Assembly: GCF_004123905.1 (NCBI RefSeq)
Contig: NZ_MZXW01000055.1
Span: 62,001-126,000 of the forward strand
Source: Bradyrhizobium betae
GTDB taxonomy: Bacteria; Pseudomonadota; Alphaproteobacteria; Rhizobiales; Xanthobacteraceae
Reading direction: 5' to 3'
DNA length: 64,000 bases
Positions 1 through 12,806 of the stretch are shown piece by piece; position 1 is the stretch's first letter, and every line of letters starts with the position of its first letter. The notes under the pieces are model-generated. The model searched no databases. It saw only the letters and a program-made list of their open reading frames with translations, and was not told the origin of the DNA. A program made the translations under genes and the position numbers.

Positions 1-237
1 CGAATGACGTCGTTGGTGGCGGACGGCATGCCAGGATTCGTTAACTTTCGCGGCTAGGTCTGCGCCTGCGCGCTTTCAAGAGCCGTCCGCAAATACATAT
101 CGTGACCGTTCTCTCCCGCTGCGTCTTGTGCAGAATCTCGCCGATACCGACGTGAATTGCGACCGCTGAACCGGTAGGGTCTTGATCCCGACCAATGACA
201 GCGTGGGAAAAGGGCCTTTTCCCGCCTTGGAGGAAAT
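1..237. other. leader region upstream of the SPFH gene
   Basis: No gene is supported here. Plus frame 1 is open from the window edge to a TAG at 55-57 and could be the last 18 codons of a gene lying to the left, but so short a tail cannot be recognised. The remaining roughly 180 bases are the probable promoter and leader of the SPFH gene, which has a good ribosome site (GGAGG at 229-233). Confidence 0.4.
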
Positions 238-1239
238 ATGAGCGGTTTCGACATTTTCGCGATTGTCCTTGTCTTGCTCGTCATCGTCACGCTGGTCGCC
301 GGCGTGAAGACGGTGCCGCAGGGCTATGACTGGACCATCGAACGTTTCGGCAAATACACTCAGACGCTGAGCCCCGGGCTCAATTTGATCATCCCCTACT
401 TCGATCAGGTCGGGCGCAAGATCAACATGATGGAGCAGGTGATCAACATTCCCGAGCAGGAGGTGATCACCAAGGACAACGCCACCGTGACGGTGGACGG
501 CGTCGCCTTCTTCCAGGTATTCGACGCCGCCAAGGCGAGCTACGAAGTCTCCAATCTGGAGCAGGCGATCATCGTGCTGACCATGACCAACATCCGTTCG
601 GTGATGGGCTCGATGGATCTCGACCAGGTGCTGTCGCATCGCGACGAGATCAACGAGCGCCTGCTGCGCGTCGTCGATGCCGCGGTCTCGCCGTGGGGCC
701 TCAAGGTCAACCGCATCGAGATCAAGGACATCGTGCCGCCCGCCGATCTCGTCGAAGCGATGGGCCGGCAGATGAAGGCCGAGCGCGTCAAGCGCGCCGA
801 TATTCTCGCGGCCGAAGGCCAGCGCCAGTCCGAGATCCTGCGCGCCGAGGGTGCCAAGCAGGGGCAGATCCTCCAGGCGGAAGGCCGCAAGGAAGCTGCG
901 TTCCGCGACGCCGAGGCCCGCGAACGTTCCGCGGAGGCCGAGGCCAAGGCGACGCTCGTGGTATCGGAAGCCATCGCTAAGGGTGATGTTTCCGCGCTGA
1001 ACTATTTCATCGCGGACAAGTATATCAAGGCGTTCGGGCAACTCGCCGACTCGCCGAACCAGAAGGTCATCATGCTTCCGGTCGAGGCGATGAGCATGCT
1101 GGGCTCGCTCGCCGGTATCGGCGAGATCGCCAAGGCGACATTCGGCGAAAGTGCTGCGTCGGCGGCGGCCGCCGCTCGACGCGGCTCGGTGCCGACGACT
1201 GGCAGCACGCCGCCGGCTGTGCCGCCGCGGCAGGGTTAG
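238..1239 (+). CDS. SPFH/Band 7 membrane protein (stomatin/QmcA type)
   Basis: A 333-residue protein of the stomatin/prohibitin/flotillin superfamily, which forms large membrane-bound oligomers that scaffold or protect membrane proteins. Residues about 5-23 form one N-terminal membrane anchor. The SPFH domain follows at about 22-190 (SPGLNLIIPYFD, then EQEVITKDN). Residues about 188-250 are rich in Glu, Ala and Arg with repeated AEG units, as in the coiled-coil oligomerisation segment of the family. The C-terminus is Ala/Pro-rich. The start has a GGAGG site five bases upstream. An NfeD gene follows 18 bases downstream, the classic partner arrangement, so the two are probably co-transcribed. 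The substrate is not known. Confidence 0.95.
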   Translation: MSGFDIFAIVLVLLVIVTLVAGVKTVPQGYDWTIERFGKYTQTLSPGLNLIIPYFDQVGRKINMMEQVINIPEQEVITKDNATVTVDGVAFFQVFDAAKASYEVSNLEQAIIVLTMTNIRSVMGSMDLDQVLSHRDEINERLLRVVDAAVSPWGLKVNRIEIKDIVPPADLVEAMGRQMKAERVKRADILAAEGQRQSEILRAEGAKQGQILQAEGRKEAAFRDAEARERSAEAEAKATLVVSEAIAKGDVSALNYFIADKYIKAFGQLADSPNQKVIMLPVEAMSMLGSLAGIGEIAKATFGESAASAAAAARRGSVPTTGSTPPAVPPRQG

Positions 1240-1257
1240 TTATAAAGAGGTCGTGTC

Positions 1258-1701
1258 ATGACCGACATGTTGGTATCGCTCGGCACCTGGAATTGGCTGA
1301 TCTTCGGCTTCATCCTGATGGCGCTGGAGGTGCTGGCGCCGGGCGTGTTTCTGTTCTGGCTCGGGTTAGCCGCACTTTTGGTCGGCCTGATCTCGTTCGG
1401 GCTTGTCGTGTCCTGGCAGATCCAGCTCGTGATGTTCGCGATCTTCGCCGCAGCCGCTGTGCCGGTGTGGCGCCGTCTCGCCCGGCCGAAGAGCGATGCC
1501 AGCGCCAGCCCGTTCCTCAACAAGCGGACCGAGGCGCTGTTAGGGCGCGAGTTCACGCTGGAGAAGCCCATCATCGACGGCAACGGCACCGTGCGCATCG
1601 GCGACACGGTCTGGCGCGTGGCCGGCCCCGATACGCCGGCGGGGACGCGGGTGAAGGTGGTGCAGGTGGATGGTGCGAATCTGACGGTTGCCGCGGCTTA
1701 A
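1258..1701 (+). CDS. NfeD-family membrane protein
   Basis: A 147-residue short-form NfeD protein. Three hydrophobic segments cover about residues 10-70, followed by a soluble C-terminal half (about 85-147) with the beta-rich pattern of the NfeD OB-fold (GTVRIGDTVWRV, then GTRVKVVQVDG). It lacks the N-terminal serine-protease domain of long NfeD proteins. NfeD proteins work with SPFH partners in membrane microdomains and quality control. The upstream SPFH gene, the 18-base gap and the AAAGAGG ribosome site support an operon of two. Confidence 0.93.
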   Translation: MTDMLVSLGTWNWLIFGFILMALEVLAPGVFLFWLGLAALLVGLISFGLVVSWQIQLVMFAIFAAAAVPVWRRLARPKSDASASPFLNKRTEALLGREFTLEKPIIDGNGTVRIGDTVWRVAGPDTPAGTRVKVVQVDGANLTVAAA

Positions 1702-1704
1702 TTG

Positions 1705-1735
1705 CCGTCATTGCTTCGCTTCGCTCGCAATGACG
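1705..1735. repeat. half copy of the TCATTGC palindromic repeat
   Basis: The stretch GTCATTGCTTCGCTTCGCTC followed by GCAATGAC matches the outer arms of the longer elements at 2730-2817, 7483-7569 and 30273-30349. It lacks their central part and lies directly after the nfeD-like stop codon, where it can fold as a hairpin. Confidence 0.6.
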
Positions 1736-1761
1736 AGTTTGTTGGGTCGGCGTCGTTCCAC

Positions 1762-2094
1762 TTAGGCACTGCGCTTGCTGCGCCACCTCTCCGCAAACCG
1801 GTGCAGCGGCATGAACGTCTCGCACAGCTCCCGCCCGAGCGGCGTCAATCCATAGCCTCCGCCGTCGCCCAGCTCCACGAACCCCGCCTCGCGCAGCTCC
1901 GTCAGCCGCGCTTGCAGCACCGTCGGCGAGGCCTCGTCGCAAGCCGTGCGCAATGCGCGGGAGGTGAGGGGGGCGTCACGCAATTCCCACAGAATCCGCA
2001 GGCTCCAGCGCCGGCCGAGCAAATCGAGCAGCGCCATGACCGGCCGTCCGGTGCGCGAACCGCGGACGCCCCCCGATGCTGCCTGCTTTGCCAT
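1762..2094 (-). CDS. HxlR-family transcriptional regulator
   Basis: A 110-residue winged-helix protein of the HxlR/MarR-like family, usually a dimeric repressor of an adjacent redox or detoxification gene. The signature LLGRRWSLRILWEL lies near residues 24-37, followed by a helix-turn-helix stretch (SPTVLQARLTELREAGFVE) and the wing (YGLTPLGREL). Many family members have a Cys just before the LLG-W motif. Here the equivalent segment reads GRPVMALLD, so that Cys is absent, although two other Cys remain further along. It is divergent from the CMD-family gene, and two palindromes between them are the likely operator. Confidence 0.92.
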   Translation of the reverse strand: MAKQAASGGVRGSRTGRPVMALLDLLGRRWSLRILWELRDAPLTSRALRTACDEASPTVLQARLTELREAGFVELGDGGGYGLTPLGRELCETFMPLHRFAERWRSKRSA

Positions 2095-2113
2095 CGTCGC
2101 CCTCTTGCGTTGC

Positions 2114-2154
2114 GCTACAGATAATGTAGCGTATTGCTACGATAAATGTAGCAA
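2114..2154. promoter_or_regulatory. tandem HxlR operator candidate, GCTAC-N7-GTAGC twice
   Basis: Two perfect inverted repeats of the form GCTAC-N7-GTAGC lie at 2114-2130 and 2136-2152. Their centres (2122 and 2144) are 22 bases apart, about two helical turns, so two dimers could bind on one face. The second extends to TTGCTAC/GTAGCAA. Both sit in the 72-base gap between the divergent HxlR and CMD-family genes, and the second ends just before the CMD start. Binding by the HxlR protein is inferred from position and symmetry. Confidence 0.75.
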
Positions 2155-2166
2155 TGGAGACGGCCC

Positions 2167-2724
2167 GTGTCCCAGGCCACACCGCGCATCGCCCCGCTCG
2201 ATCAGCCTTATCCCCCGGAGATCCAGCAACAATTCGACCGCATCATGCGCGGCGCGCCGCCGCTGGTGCTGTTCCGGGTGATGGCAGGCCACGCGCGCGC
2301 CTGGGACAAGTTCCGCGCCGGCGGCCTGCTCGATCCCGGACCGCTGTCGCTGCGCCAGCGCGAGATCGTCATCGACCGCACCTGCGCGCTGAACAAATGC
2401 GAATATGAATGGGGCGTGCATGTCGCGATTTTTGCAGGGCCTGCGAATCTCACGGAGGAAGAGGTGCGTGCGACCGTGCAGGGCGATGCCGCATCATCTT
2501 GCTGGTCTCCGGCGGAGCAGGCGCTGATCGCGGCGGTCGACGCGCTGCACACCCGCGCGACGTTCAGCGAGGAGGAATTCGCCGCGCTGTCGGCGCATTA
2601 CGACGAAGCGCAGATCCTGGAGATCATGCTGCTGTGCGGCTTCTATCGCACGGTGTCGTATCTGGCGAACGGGCTGCGGCTGCCGCTTGAGGAAAAGGCG
2701 GCGCGGTTTCCGGCGCAACTCTAA
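2167..2724 (+). CDS. carboxymuconolactone decarboxylase (CMD/AhpD-fold) family protein
   Basis: A 185-residue all-helical CMD-fold protein. The core reads LRQREIVIDRTCALNKCEYE, then WGVHVAIF, at about residues 58-85, the usual position of the active site. AhpD-type members carry a CxxC pair there. This protein has KCEYEW instead, so the second Cys is missing and it probably is not a thiol peroxidase reductant. The downstream His (GVH) is kept. It starts right after two operator palindromes and is divergent from the HxlR gene, so repression by HxlR is likely. The substrate is unknown. Confidence 0.88.
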   Translation: MSQATPRIAPLDQPYPPEIQQQFDRIMRGAPPLVLFRVMAGHARAWDKFRAGGLLDPGPLSLRQREIVIDRTCALNKCEYEWGVHVAIFAGPANLTEEEVRATVQGDAASSCWSPAEQALIAAVDALHTRATFSEEEFAALSAHYDEAQILEIMLLCGFYRTVSYLANGLRLPLEEKAARFPAQL

Positions 2725-2729
2725 CCACG

Positions 2730-2817
2730 CGTCATTGCGAGGAGCTCTTGCGACGAAGCAATCCAGACTGCCTCCAGGGCGACAGTCTGGATTGCTTCGC
2801 TGCGCTCGCAATGACGA
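2730..2817. repeat. interspersed palindromic repeat, TCATTGC family, full copy
   Basis: The left arm starts GTCATTGCGAGGAG and runs through GAAGCAATCCAGACTG. The right arm reads CAGTCTGGATTGCTTCG and ends GCTCGCAATGACG. The two arms form a long imperfect hairpin between the convergent CMD and kpsF-like genes. It is the same family as 7483-7569 and 30273-30349. It is non-coding and may act as a bidirectional transcript end. Confidence 0.85.
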
Positions 2818-2831
2818 GGAGAGCGCGTGCC

Positions 2832-3839
2832 TTACGCCACCCCCGCCCGCAGCAAATCGTGCAGGTGCACGATGCCCACCACCTTGTCCGCCTCGGTCAC
2901 GACCAGCGTCGTGATCTTGCGTGTGTTCAGCACCTCGATCATCTCGGTGGCGAGCATCGAGGGCGGCACGGTCTTCGGCTGCTTCGTCATGATGTCGTCG
3001 ACCGACACCGTCAGCAGATCGGGCCGCATGTGGCGGCGCAAATCGCCGTCGGTGATGATGCCTGCAACCCCGCCGGCGTCGTCGACGATGCAGACGCAGC
3101 CCAGCCCCTTCGCCGACATCTCCATCACCGCGTCGGACATTTTCGTGCCGAGCGGCTTGAGCGGGATATCTGCGCCGGTGCGCATGTAGTCGCGGACGAA
3201 TTTCAGCATCGCGCCGAGCTTGCCGCCGGGATGGAAATGCGCGAACTCGAGCGCGGTGAAGCCGCGGCCTTCGAGTAGCGCGATCGCGATGGCATCGCCG
3301 ATCGCGGCCTGCATCATGGTCGAGGTGGTCGGTGCCAGGTTGTGCGGGCAGGCCTCGCGCGCCTTGGGCAGCTCGATTACGATGTCGGCAGCTTGCCCCA
3401 GCGAGGACGAAGCGTTCGACGTCACCGCGATCATGGGAATTGCAAAGCGCGCCGAATAGTTCACCAGCGTCTTCATCTCCGGCTGCTCGCCGGACCAGGA
3501 CAGCGCCATGATGACGTCGTCGGTGGTGATCATGCCGAGGTCGCCATGGGCGGCTTCCGCGGTGTGGACGAAGAAGGCGGGCGTGCCGGTCGAGGCCAAG
3601 GTCGCCGCGATCTTGCGTGCCATGTGGCCGGACTTGCCGAGCCCGGTGACGATGACGCGGCCTTTTGCCTGACGGATCAGGTCGACGGCTTTGGCGAAGG
3701 TATCGCCGAGCGGGCCACGCAGGGCGGCGGCGAGCGCGTTGATGCCGCCGCTCTCCGTCTCCAGCGTGCGGAGCGCGGATTCGACGCTGTCAGGAATGGG
3801 GCCGGATGATGCGGTCATCAGCGGTTTCGAGCTCGGCAT
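2832..3839 (-). CDS. kdsD: KpsF/GutQ-type arabinose-5-phosphate isomerase
   Basis: About 335 residues. The enzyme interconverts D-ribulose-5-phosphate and D-arabinose-5-phosphate, the first step to KDO for lipopolysaccharide. An N-terminal SIS domain contains VIVTGLGKSGHMARKIAA and ALSWSGEQPE. Two CBS domains follow (GVAGIITDGDLRRHM and KVVGIVHLHDLL). The open frame extends upstream to 4088, overlapping the divergent outer-membrane gene. I chose the ATG at 3839 because it gives the normal family length and leaves room for a promoter; the ATG at 3818 is also possible. It could serve capsule or LPS synthesis. Confidence 0.92.
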   Translation of the reverse strand: MPSSKPLMTASSGPIPDSVESALRTLETESGGINALAAALRGPLGDTFAKAVDLIRQAKGRVIVTGLGKSGHMARKIAATLASTGTPAFFVHTAEAAHGDLGMITTDDVIMALSWSGEQPEMKTLVNYSARFAIPMIAVTSNASSSLGQAADIVIELPKAREACPHNLAPTTSTMMQAAIGDAIAIALLEGRGFTALEFAHFHPGGKLGAMLKFVRDYMRTGADIPLKPLGTKMSDAVMEMSAKGLGCVCIVDDAGGVAGIITDGDLRRHMRPDLLTVSVDDIMTKQPKTVPPSMLATEMIEVLNTRKITTLVVTEADKVVGIVHLHDLLRAGVA

Positions 3840-4024
3840 GTCTAGGTCCAGGGAAGGGTAGGCCGTTGGCGCCTGCTTAGCACGCCCGCGCGGGCGAGGC
3901 GACGAGGCCGCAAATGCCCTCAACCGGTCATTAACCATAATTGTTTTAACTCCATTAACGATGGTTCCCGCCAGCCGACGGGGGCGATCGTGAAAGTGTT
4001 TGATTTCGTTGGAGTTATTACATC

Positions 4025-5767
4025 GTGGGGTCGTCTCCAGGCACGGGCCGGAGCAAACGCGCGCATTTCCTGCGCGCTGCTTTGCCATGTCTGGTGCTGA
4101 CGGCCCTTGGAAGTGCCCCTGCGGCCGCCCAGAGCCTAACGCCCGACCTGTTCAATCCCAACCGCGGCGGCTTTGCCTCGCCCGAGACGCTGCCCACGCG
4201 CCGCACGGCGGGCGTGCCGCAGGCGCCCTTGGACGCGCTGCCGGCACTGCCCGATCCCAATGCCGATCCGCGCAAGAGCCGCGAGAGGCCGGCGACCTCG
4301 CGCGTCGGCCAGGTCCCGACTTACGGCCTGCCCGCCGCCAATGGCGCCAGCGGCTCCGGCTACGACTCGCTGAACCGCAAGCGGCAGCAGCCAAAGCTCT
4401 ATCCCGGCCAGCCCAAGCCGAAGCGTCCGCTTGGCCCCGGCTCGCCCGTGCCTCCCGCAGCCCAGGACAGGACGCTGGGCCCGCCGCGCATCGCGCCGCC
4501 CCCATCCGAGACCGCGCACAAGACGCCGGTGCCGCCGGCGATGGCCGGCAATGTGCCCGGCCAGCCGCTGCGCCGCCGCCTCAAAGTCGATGACGATGCG
4601 TTCGGCGCGGTCGGCGACTACGCGGGCAGTTTCCTGATCAAGGGCGGGCTCGAGCTTTCCACCGGCTACGACACCAACCCGGCGCGTCTCAGCAAGCCGG
4701 TGGGATCGCCGGTCTATGTCGTTGCCCCCGACCTTCTCGTTCAGTCCGACTGGGAGCGCCACGCGCTGGTCGCCGATCTGCGCGGCTCGTTCTCGGGCTA
4801 CACCAACAACATGCCGGCGACCATCGACGGTTTTGCTTCGCCGTCGCCTGTCGAGATCAACCGTCCTGACTTCACCGGCCATGTCGACGGCCGCGCCGAC
4901 GTCGATCGCGATTTCAAGCTGACCTCGCAGCTGCGCCTGCGGCTCGCGACCGACAATCCCGGCAGCCCGAACGTGCAGGCCGGCCTGCAGAAATATCCTG
5001 TCTATGCCACCTATGGCGGCACCTTCGGCTTCGACCAGACCTTTAATCGTTTCCAGGTCGCCGCCGGCGCGACGGTGGATCGCACCGCCTACACGGATTC
5101 AAAGCTCACCGACGGCTCGACCTTCAGCAACGGCGACCGGGACTTCAACCAGTATGGCGGCGTCGGCCGCTTCTCCTATGAGCTGAAGCCCGGGCTAAAA
5201 CCGTTCGTCGAGATCCAGGGCGATACCCGCGTCCACGACCAGGCCGCCGATCGCAACGGCTACTTCCGCGATTCAAACGGCGGCTACGCCAAAATCGGCT
5301 CGTCCTTCGAGTTCTCGCGCATCCTCACCGGCGAAGTCTCGGTCGGCTATTCCGCGCGGAGCTATACCGACCCGCGCCTCAGCCAGCTCTCGGGCTTCCT
5401 CACTGCGGGCTCGCTGATCTGGAACGCCAGCGGCCTGACCACGGTGAAATTCGCCACCGACACCCAGATCGCCGAGACCACCATCCCCGGCTCCTCCGGC
5501 GTGCTGGTGCACACCTACGGGGTCGAAGTCGACCACGACTTCCGCCGCTGGCTGACGGCCGTGGGCAAGTTCACTTACGGCACCTACGACTATCAGAACC
5601 AGGGCCGCAACGACAAAACCTACTCGCTCGAAGGCAATCTGATCTACAAGCTCAACCGCAACATCTGGATCAAGGGCACGCTGCGTCACGACATCCTGGA
5701 TTCGAACCAGGCGGGGTCCAGCTCGCAGGGGACGGTGGTGATGCTGGGGGTGAGGTTGCAGAATTGA
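4025..5767 (+). CDS. outer-membrane beta-barrel protein
   Basis: A 580-residue exported protein. Residues about 12-36 form a signal peptide (basic FLRAALPCLVLTALGS, then an AAAQ cleavage-like site). A Pro/Arg-rich, low-complexity stretch spans about 36-190. From about 200 to the end, alternating polar and hydrophobic strands with many Tyr, Gly and Asp fit a 12-or-more-stranded barrel (GGLELSTGYDTNPAR near the start, SVGYSARSYTDPRL later). The start is GTG at 4025; the next in-frame alternatives would cut into the signal peptide. No enzyme motif is visible. Similar proteins in the group are annotated only as outer-membrane beta-barrel proteins. Confidence 0.85.
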   Translation: MGSSPGTGRSKRAHFLRAALPCLVLTALGSAPAAAQSLTPDLFNPNRGGFASPETLPTRRTAGVPQAPLDALPALPDPNADPRKSRERPATSRVGQVPTYGLPAANGASGSGYDSLNRKRQQPKLYPGQPKPKRPLGPGSPVPPAAQDRTLGPPRIAPPPSETAHKTPVPPAMAGNVPGQPLRRRLKVDDDAFGAVGDYAGSFLIKGGLELSTGYDTNPARLSKPVGSPVYVVAPDLLVQSDWERHALVADLRGSFSGYTNNMPATIDGFASPSPVEINRPDFTGHVDGRADVDRDFKLTSQLRLRLATDNPGSPNVQAGLQKYPVYATYGGTFGFDQTFNRFQVAAGATVDRTAYTDSKLTDGSTFSNGDRDFNQYGGVGRFSYELKPGLKPFVEIQGDTRVHDQAADRNGYFRDSNGGYAKIGSSFEFSRILTGEVSVGYSARSYTDPRLSQLSGFLTAGSLIWNASGLTTVKFATDTQIAETTIPGSSGVLVHTYGVEVDHDFRRWLTAVGKFTYGTYDYQNQGRNDKTYSLEGNLIYKLNRNIWIKGTLRHDILDSNQAGSSSQGTVVMLGVRLQN

Positions 5768-5832
5768 AGGGCGGCAGGACGCGTTTGGACGGGTGCGCTT
5801 GGTTAGCCGGCGCTCTCACCATTCACTCCGTC

Positions 5833-5952
5833 GTCATGCCCCGCGAAGGCGGGGCATCCAGTACGCCGCGGCTTCTCAGTAGACGACAGCGGTCTCTGGA
5901 ATACTGGATCGCCCGCTCCAGTGCGCAAGTGCGCACAAGGCGGGCGATGACA
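5833..5952. repeat. interspersed repeat with TCATGCCCCGC palindrome
   Basis: GTCATGCCCCGCGAAGGCGG followed by GGCATCCAGTA begins the element, and CTGGATCGCCCGC...GGCGGGCGATGACA ends it. Inner arms (CCAGTA / TACTGGAT) also pair. It lies between the convergent beta-barrel and gltD genes and is unlike the TCATTGC family in sequence, though similar in design. Confidence 0.75.
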
Positions 5953-5984
5953 GCCTCAGTTGTAATGGTCAGCTCGCGCCTCAC

Positions 5985-7436
5985 TCAGCGCGGCAGATCC
6001 GTCTTCCCCATCAAAAACGTATCGATCGACCTTGCGCACAGCCGGCCCTCGCGGATCGCCCACACGACCAGCGACTGGCCGCGGCGCATGTCGCCAGCCG
6101 TGAACACGTTCGGGCGCGAGGTCTGGTAGTCCAGCGTGTTGGCCTTGACGTTGCCGCGCGGGTCGAGCTCGACCGAGAGCATCTTGAGCAGGCCTTCGTG
6201 CACGGGGTGCACGAAACCCATCGCGAGCAGGACGAGGTCGGCGTCGAGTTCGAACTCGGTGCCGGCAATCGGCTTGAATTTGTCGTCGACGCGGACGCAG
6301 TGCAGCTTCTTGACCTGGCCGTTCTCGCCGGTGAACTTTTGCGTCAGCACGGCGAATTCGCGGATCGCGCCTTCGGCCTGGCTCGACGATGTCCGCATCT
6401 TCAGCGGCCAGTTCGGCCAGGTGAGACCCTTGTTCTCGTGCTCGGGCGGAGCCGGCATGATCTCGAGCTGGGTCACCGACAGCGCGCCCTGGCGCAGCGA
6501 GGTGCCGATGCAGTCCGAACCGGTGTCGCCGCCGCCGATGACGACGACATGCTTGCCGCCGGCCAAAATCTCCTGGACGCCGCCCAGCGGCTCGCTGGAG
6601 ACGCGGCGGTTCTGCTGCGGCAGGAAGTCCATGGCGTAGTGGATGCCTGAAAACTCGCGGCCGGGGATCGGCAGGTCGCGCGGGGCTTCCGCGCCGCCGG
6701 TGAGGGCGACGGCGTCGTACTCGTTGAGCATCTCGCGCGGATCGACATTGCCGTCGGCGCCGACATGGCTGTTGTAGTGGAAGGTGACGCCTTCGCCTTC
6801 CATCTGCGTGACGCGGCGGTCGATGATACCCTTTTCCATCTTGAAGTCGGGAATGCCATAACGAAGCAGGCCGCCGGCCTTGGCGTACTTCTCGAACAGA
6901 TGCACGTCGTGGCCGGCACGCGCGAGCTGCTGCGCGCAGGCCATGCCGGCCGGACCCGAGCCGACCACTGCGACCTTCTTGCCGGTCTTGACGGAGGCGA
7001 CTTCAGGCTTGAGCCAGCCATTGTCCCAAGCGCGGTCGACGATCGCGCATTCGATGGTCTTGATGGTGACAGGGTTGTCGTCGATGTTGAGCGTGCAGGA
7101 CGCCTCGCACGGCGCCGGGCAGATGCGGCCGGTGAACTCCGGGAAATTGTTGGTCGAGTGCAAATTGCGCGAGGCTTCTTCCCAGTTGCCCTGATAGACG
7201 AGGTCGTTGAAATCGGGGATCTGGTTGTTGACCGGGCAGCCGGGCGTGCCCGGCGCGACCGAACCGGTGCCGTGGCAATAGGGAATGCCGCAATTCATGC
7301 AGCGCGCGGCCTGGTCGCGCGTTTCCTTCTCGGTCAAGGGAACGACGAACTCGCCAAAATGCTTCACGCGCTCGGCGACCGGGGTGTACTTGCGGTCATG
7401 CCGTTCGATTTCGAGAAAACCCGTGATCTTGCCCAT
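5985..7436 (-). CDS. gltD: glutamate synthase (NADPH) small subunit
   Basis: A 483-residue beta subunit. It passes electrons from NADPH through FAD and iron-sulfur clusters to the large subunit during ammonia assimilation (glutamine plus 2-oxoglutarate to two glutamate). The Cys-rich N-terminus has CMNCGIPYCHG and ICPAPCEASC for the [4Fe-4S] clusters. An FAD-binding GSGPAGMACAQQLARAGHDV loop lies near residue 150, and an NADPH-binding VIGGGDTGSDCIGTS near 295. A C-terminal FAD contact reads VFTAGDMRRGQSLVVWAI. It is downstream of gltB on the same strand, separated by 145 bases that hold a palindromic repeat. Confidence 0.97.
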   Translation of the reverse strand: MGKITGFLEIERHDRKYTPVAERVKHFGEFVVPLTEKETRDQAARCMNCGIPYCHGTGSVAPGTPGCPVNNQIPDFNDLVYQGNWEEASRNLHSTNNFPEFTGRICPAPCEASCTLNIDDNPVTIKTIECAIVDRAWDNGWLKPEVASVKTGKKVAVVGSGPAGMACAQQLARAGHDVHLFEKYAKAGGLLRYGIPDFKMEKGIIDRRVTQMEGEGVTFHYNSHVGADGNVDPREMLNEYDAVALTGGAEAPRDLPIPGREFSGIHYAMDFLPQQNRRVSSEPLGGVQEILAGGKHVVVIGGGDTGSDCIGTSLRQGALSVTQLEIMPAPPEHENKGLTWPNWPLKMRTSSSQAEGAIREFAVLTQKFTGENGQVKKLHCVRVDDKFKPIAGTEFELDADLVLLAMGFVHPVHEGLLKMLSVELDPRGNVKANTLDYQTSRPNVFTAGDMRRGQSLVVWAIREGRLCARSIDTFLMGKTDLPR

Positions 7437-7482
7437 TAAACCCGAAGTCCCTACCGCTTAAATTCGTTTTGTTTCTTCTCGT

Positions 7483-7569
7483 CGTCATTGCGAGGAGCGT
7501 GAGCTCCGAAGCAATCCAGTCTGCATCAAGGAAGAAAGTCTGGATTGCTTCGCTGCGCTCGCAATGACG
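7483..7569. repeat. TCATTGC palindromic repeat inside the gltB-gltD gap
   Basis: A full copy with arms GTCATTGCGAGGAG...GAAGCAATCCAG and CTGGATTGCTTCGCTGCG...GCAATGACG. It starts 13 bases beyond the gltB stop and ends before gltD, so a transcript running from gltB into gltD would carry a strong hairpin here. It may affect message stability or the ratio of the two subunits. Confidence 0.85.
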
Positions 7570-7581
7570 AGGTGTGATGCC

Positions 7582-12315
<4,734 letters not shown>

Positions 12316-12806
12316 TGTTCCAATCCTCTCCATGCGGCAAGCTGCCTCACCGCTCTCTTCGGCGCACCTTGGGCGTTCCGCGGCACCCGCCTCTGGGTCA
12401 CCGCTCGTCCGCTGCGAGCCGCATTTTCTTAAATTCAGGCCTAGGCGTTCTTCGTCCCCGAGAACGGCTTTGCCTGTTGCCTTCTTGGCGCTCGAGAGCA
12501 CCGACTTTCGTTGCAATCCCTATGCCGGAACCGCAAGCAAATTGAGACAGTCTTCCTGTCCTAACCATCACCTTGCCAAATTTTTGTCTATCACACAAGC
12601 GCGCGGAAGTCCCGATTCCCGATATGTCAATCAATCGCTTTCCGAAAGTTGCGCGGCCCCGGTTTTGAAGCAAACGCGCCCTGATCCGGCCCTGTAGGCG
12701 CCGAAATCCCGAATGAAGCTTCGGATCGCCCCTTCGAAAGGCGCATCACGCCGCAAGAAGCGAGAGAGCGCGAGGCATTCGGGGGCCTGACAGGAGCGTC
12801 TCGACC
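12316..12806. other. intergenic region, gltB promoter side
   Basis: No gene is supported in these 490 bases. It must hold the gltB promoter on the minus strand and the promoter of the secreted-protein gene on the plus strand. A perfect short inverted repeat, GACAG-N5-CTGTC, sits at 12546-12560, about 230 bases before the gltB start, and could be an operator. Open frames across it have no recognisable content. Confidence 0.5.
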
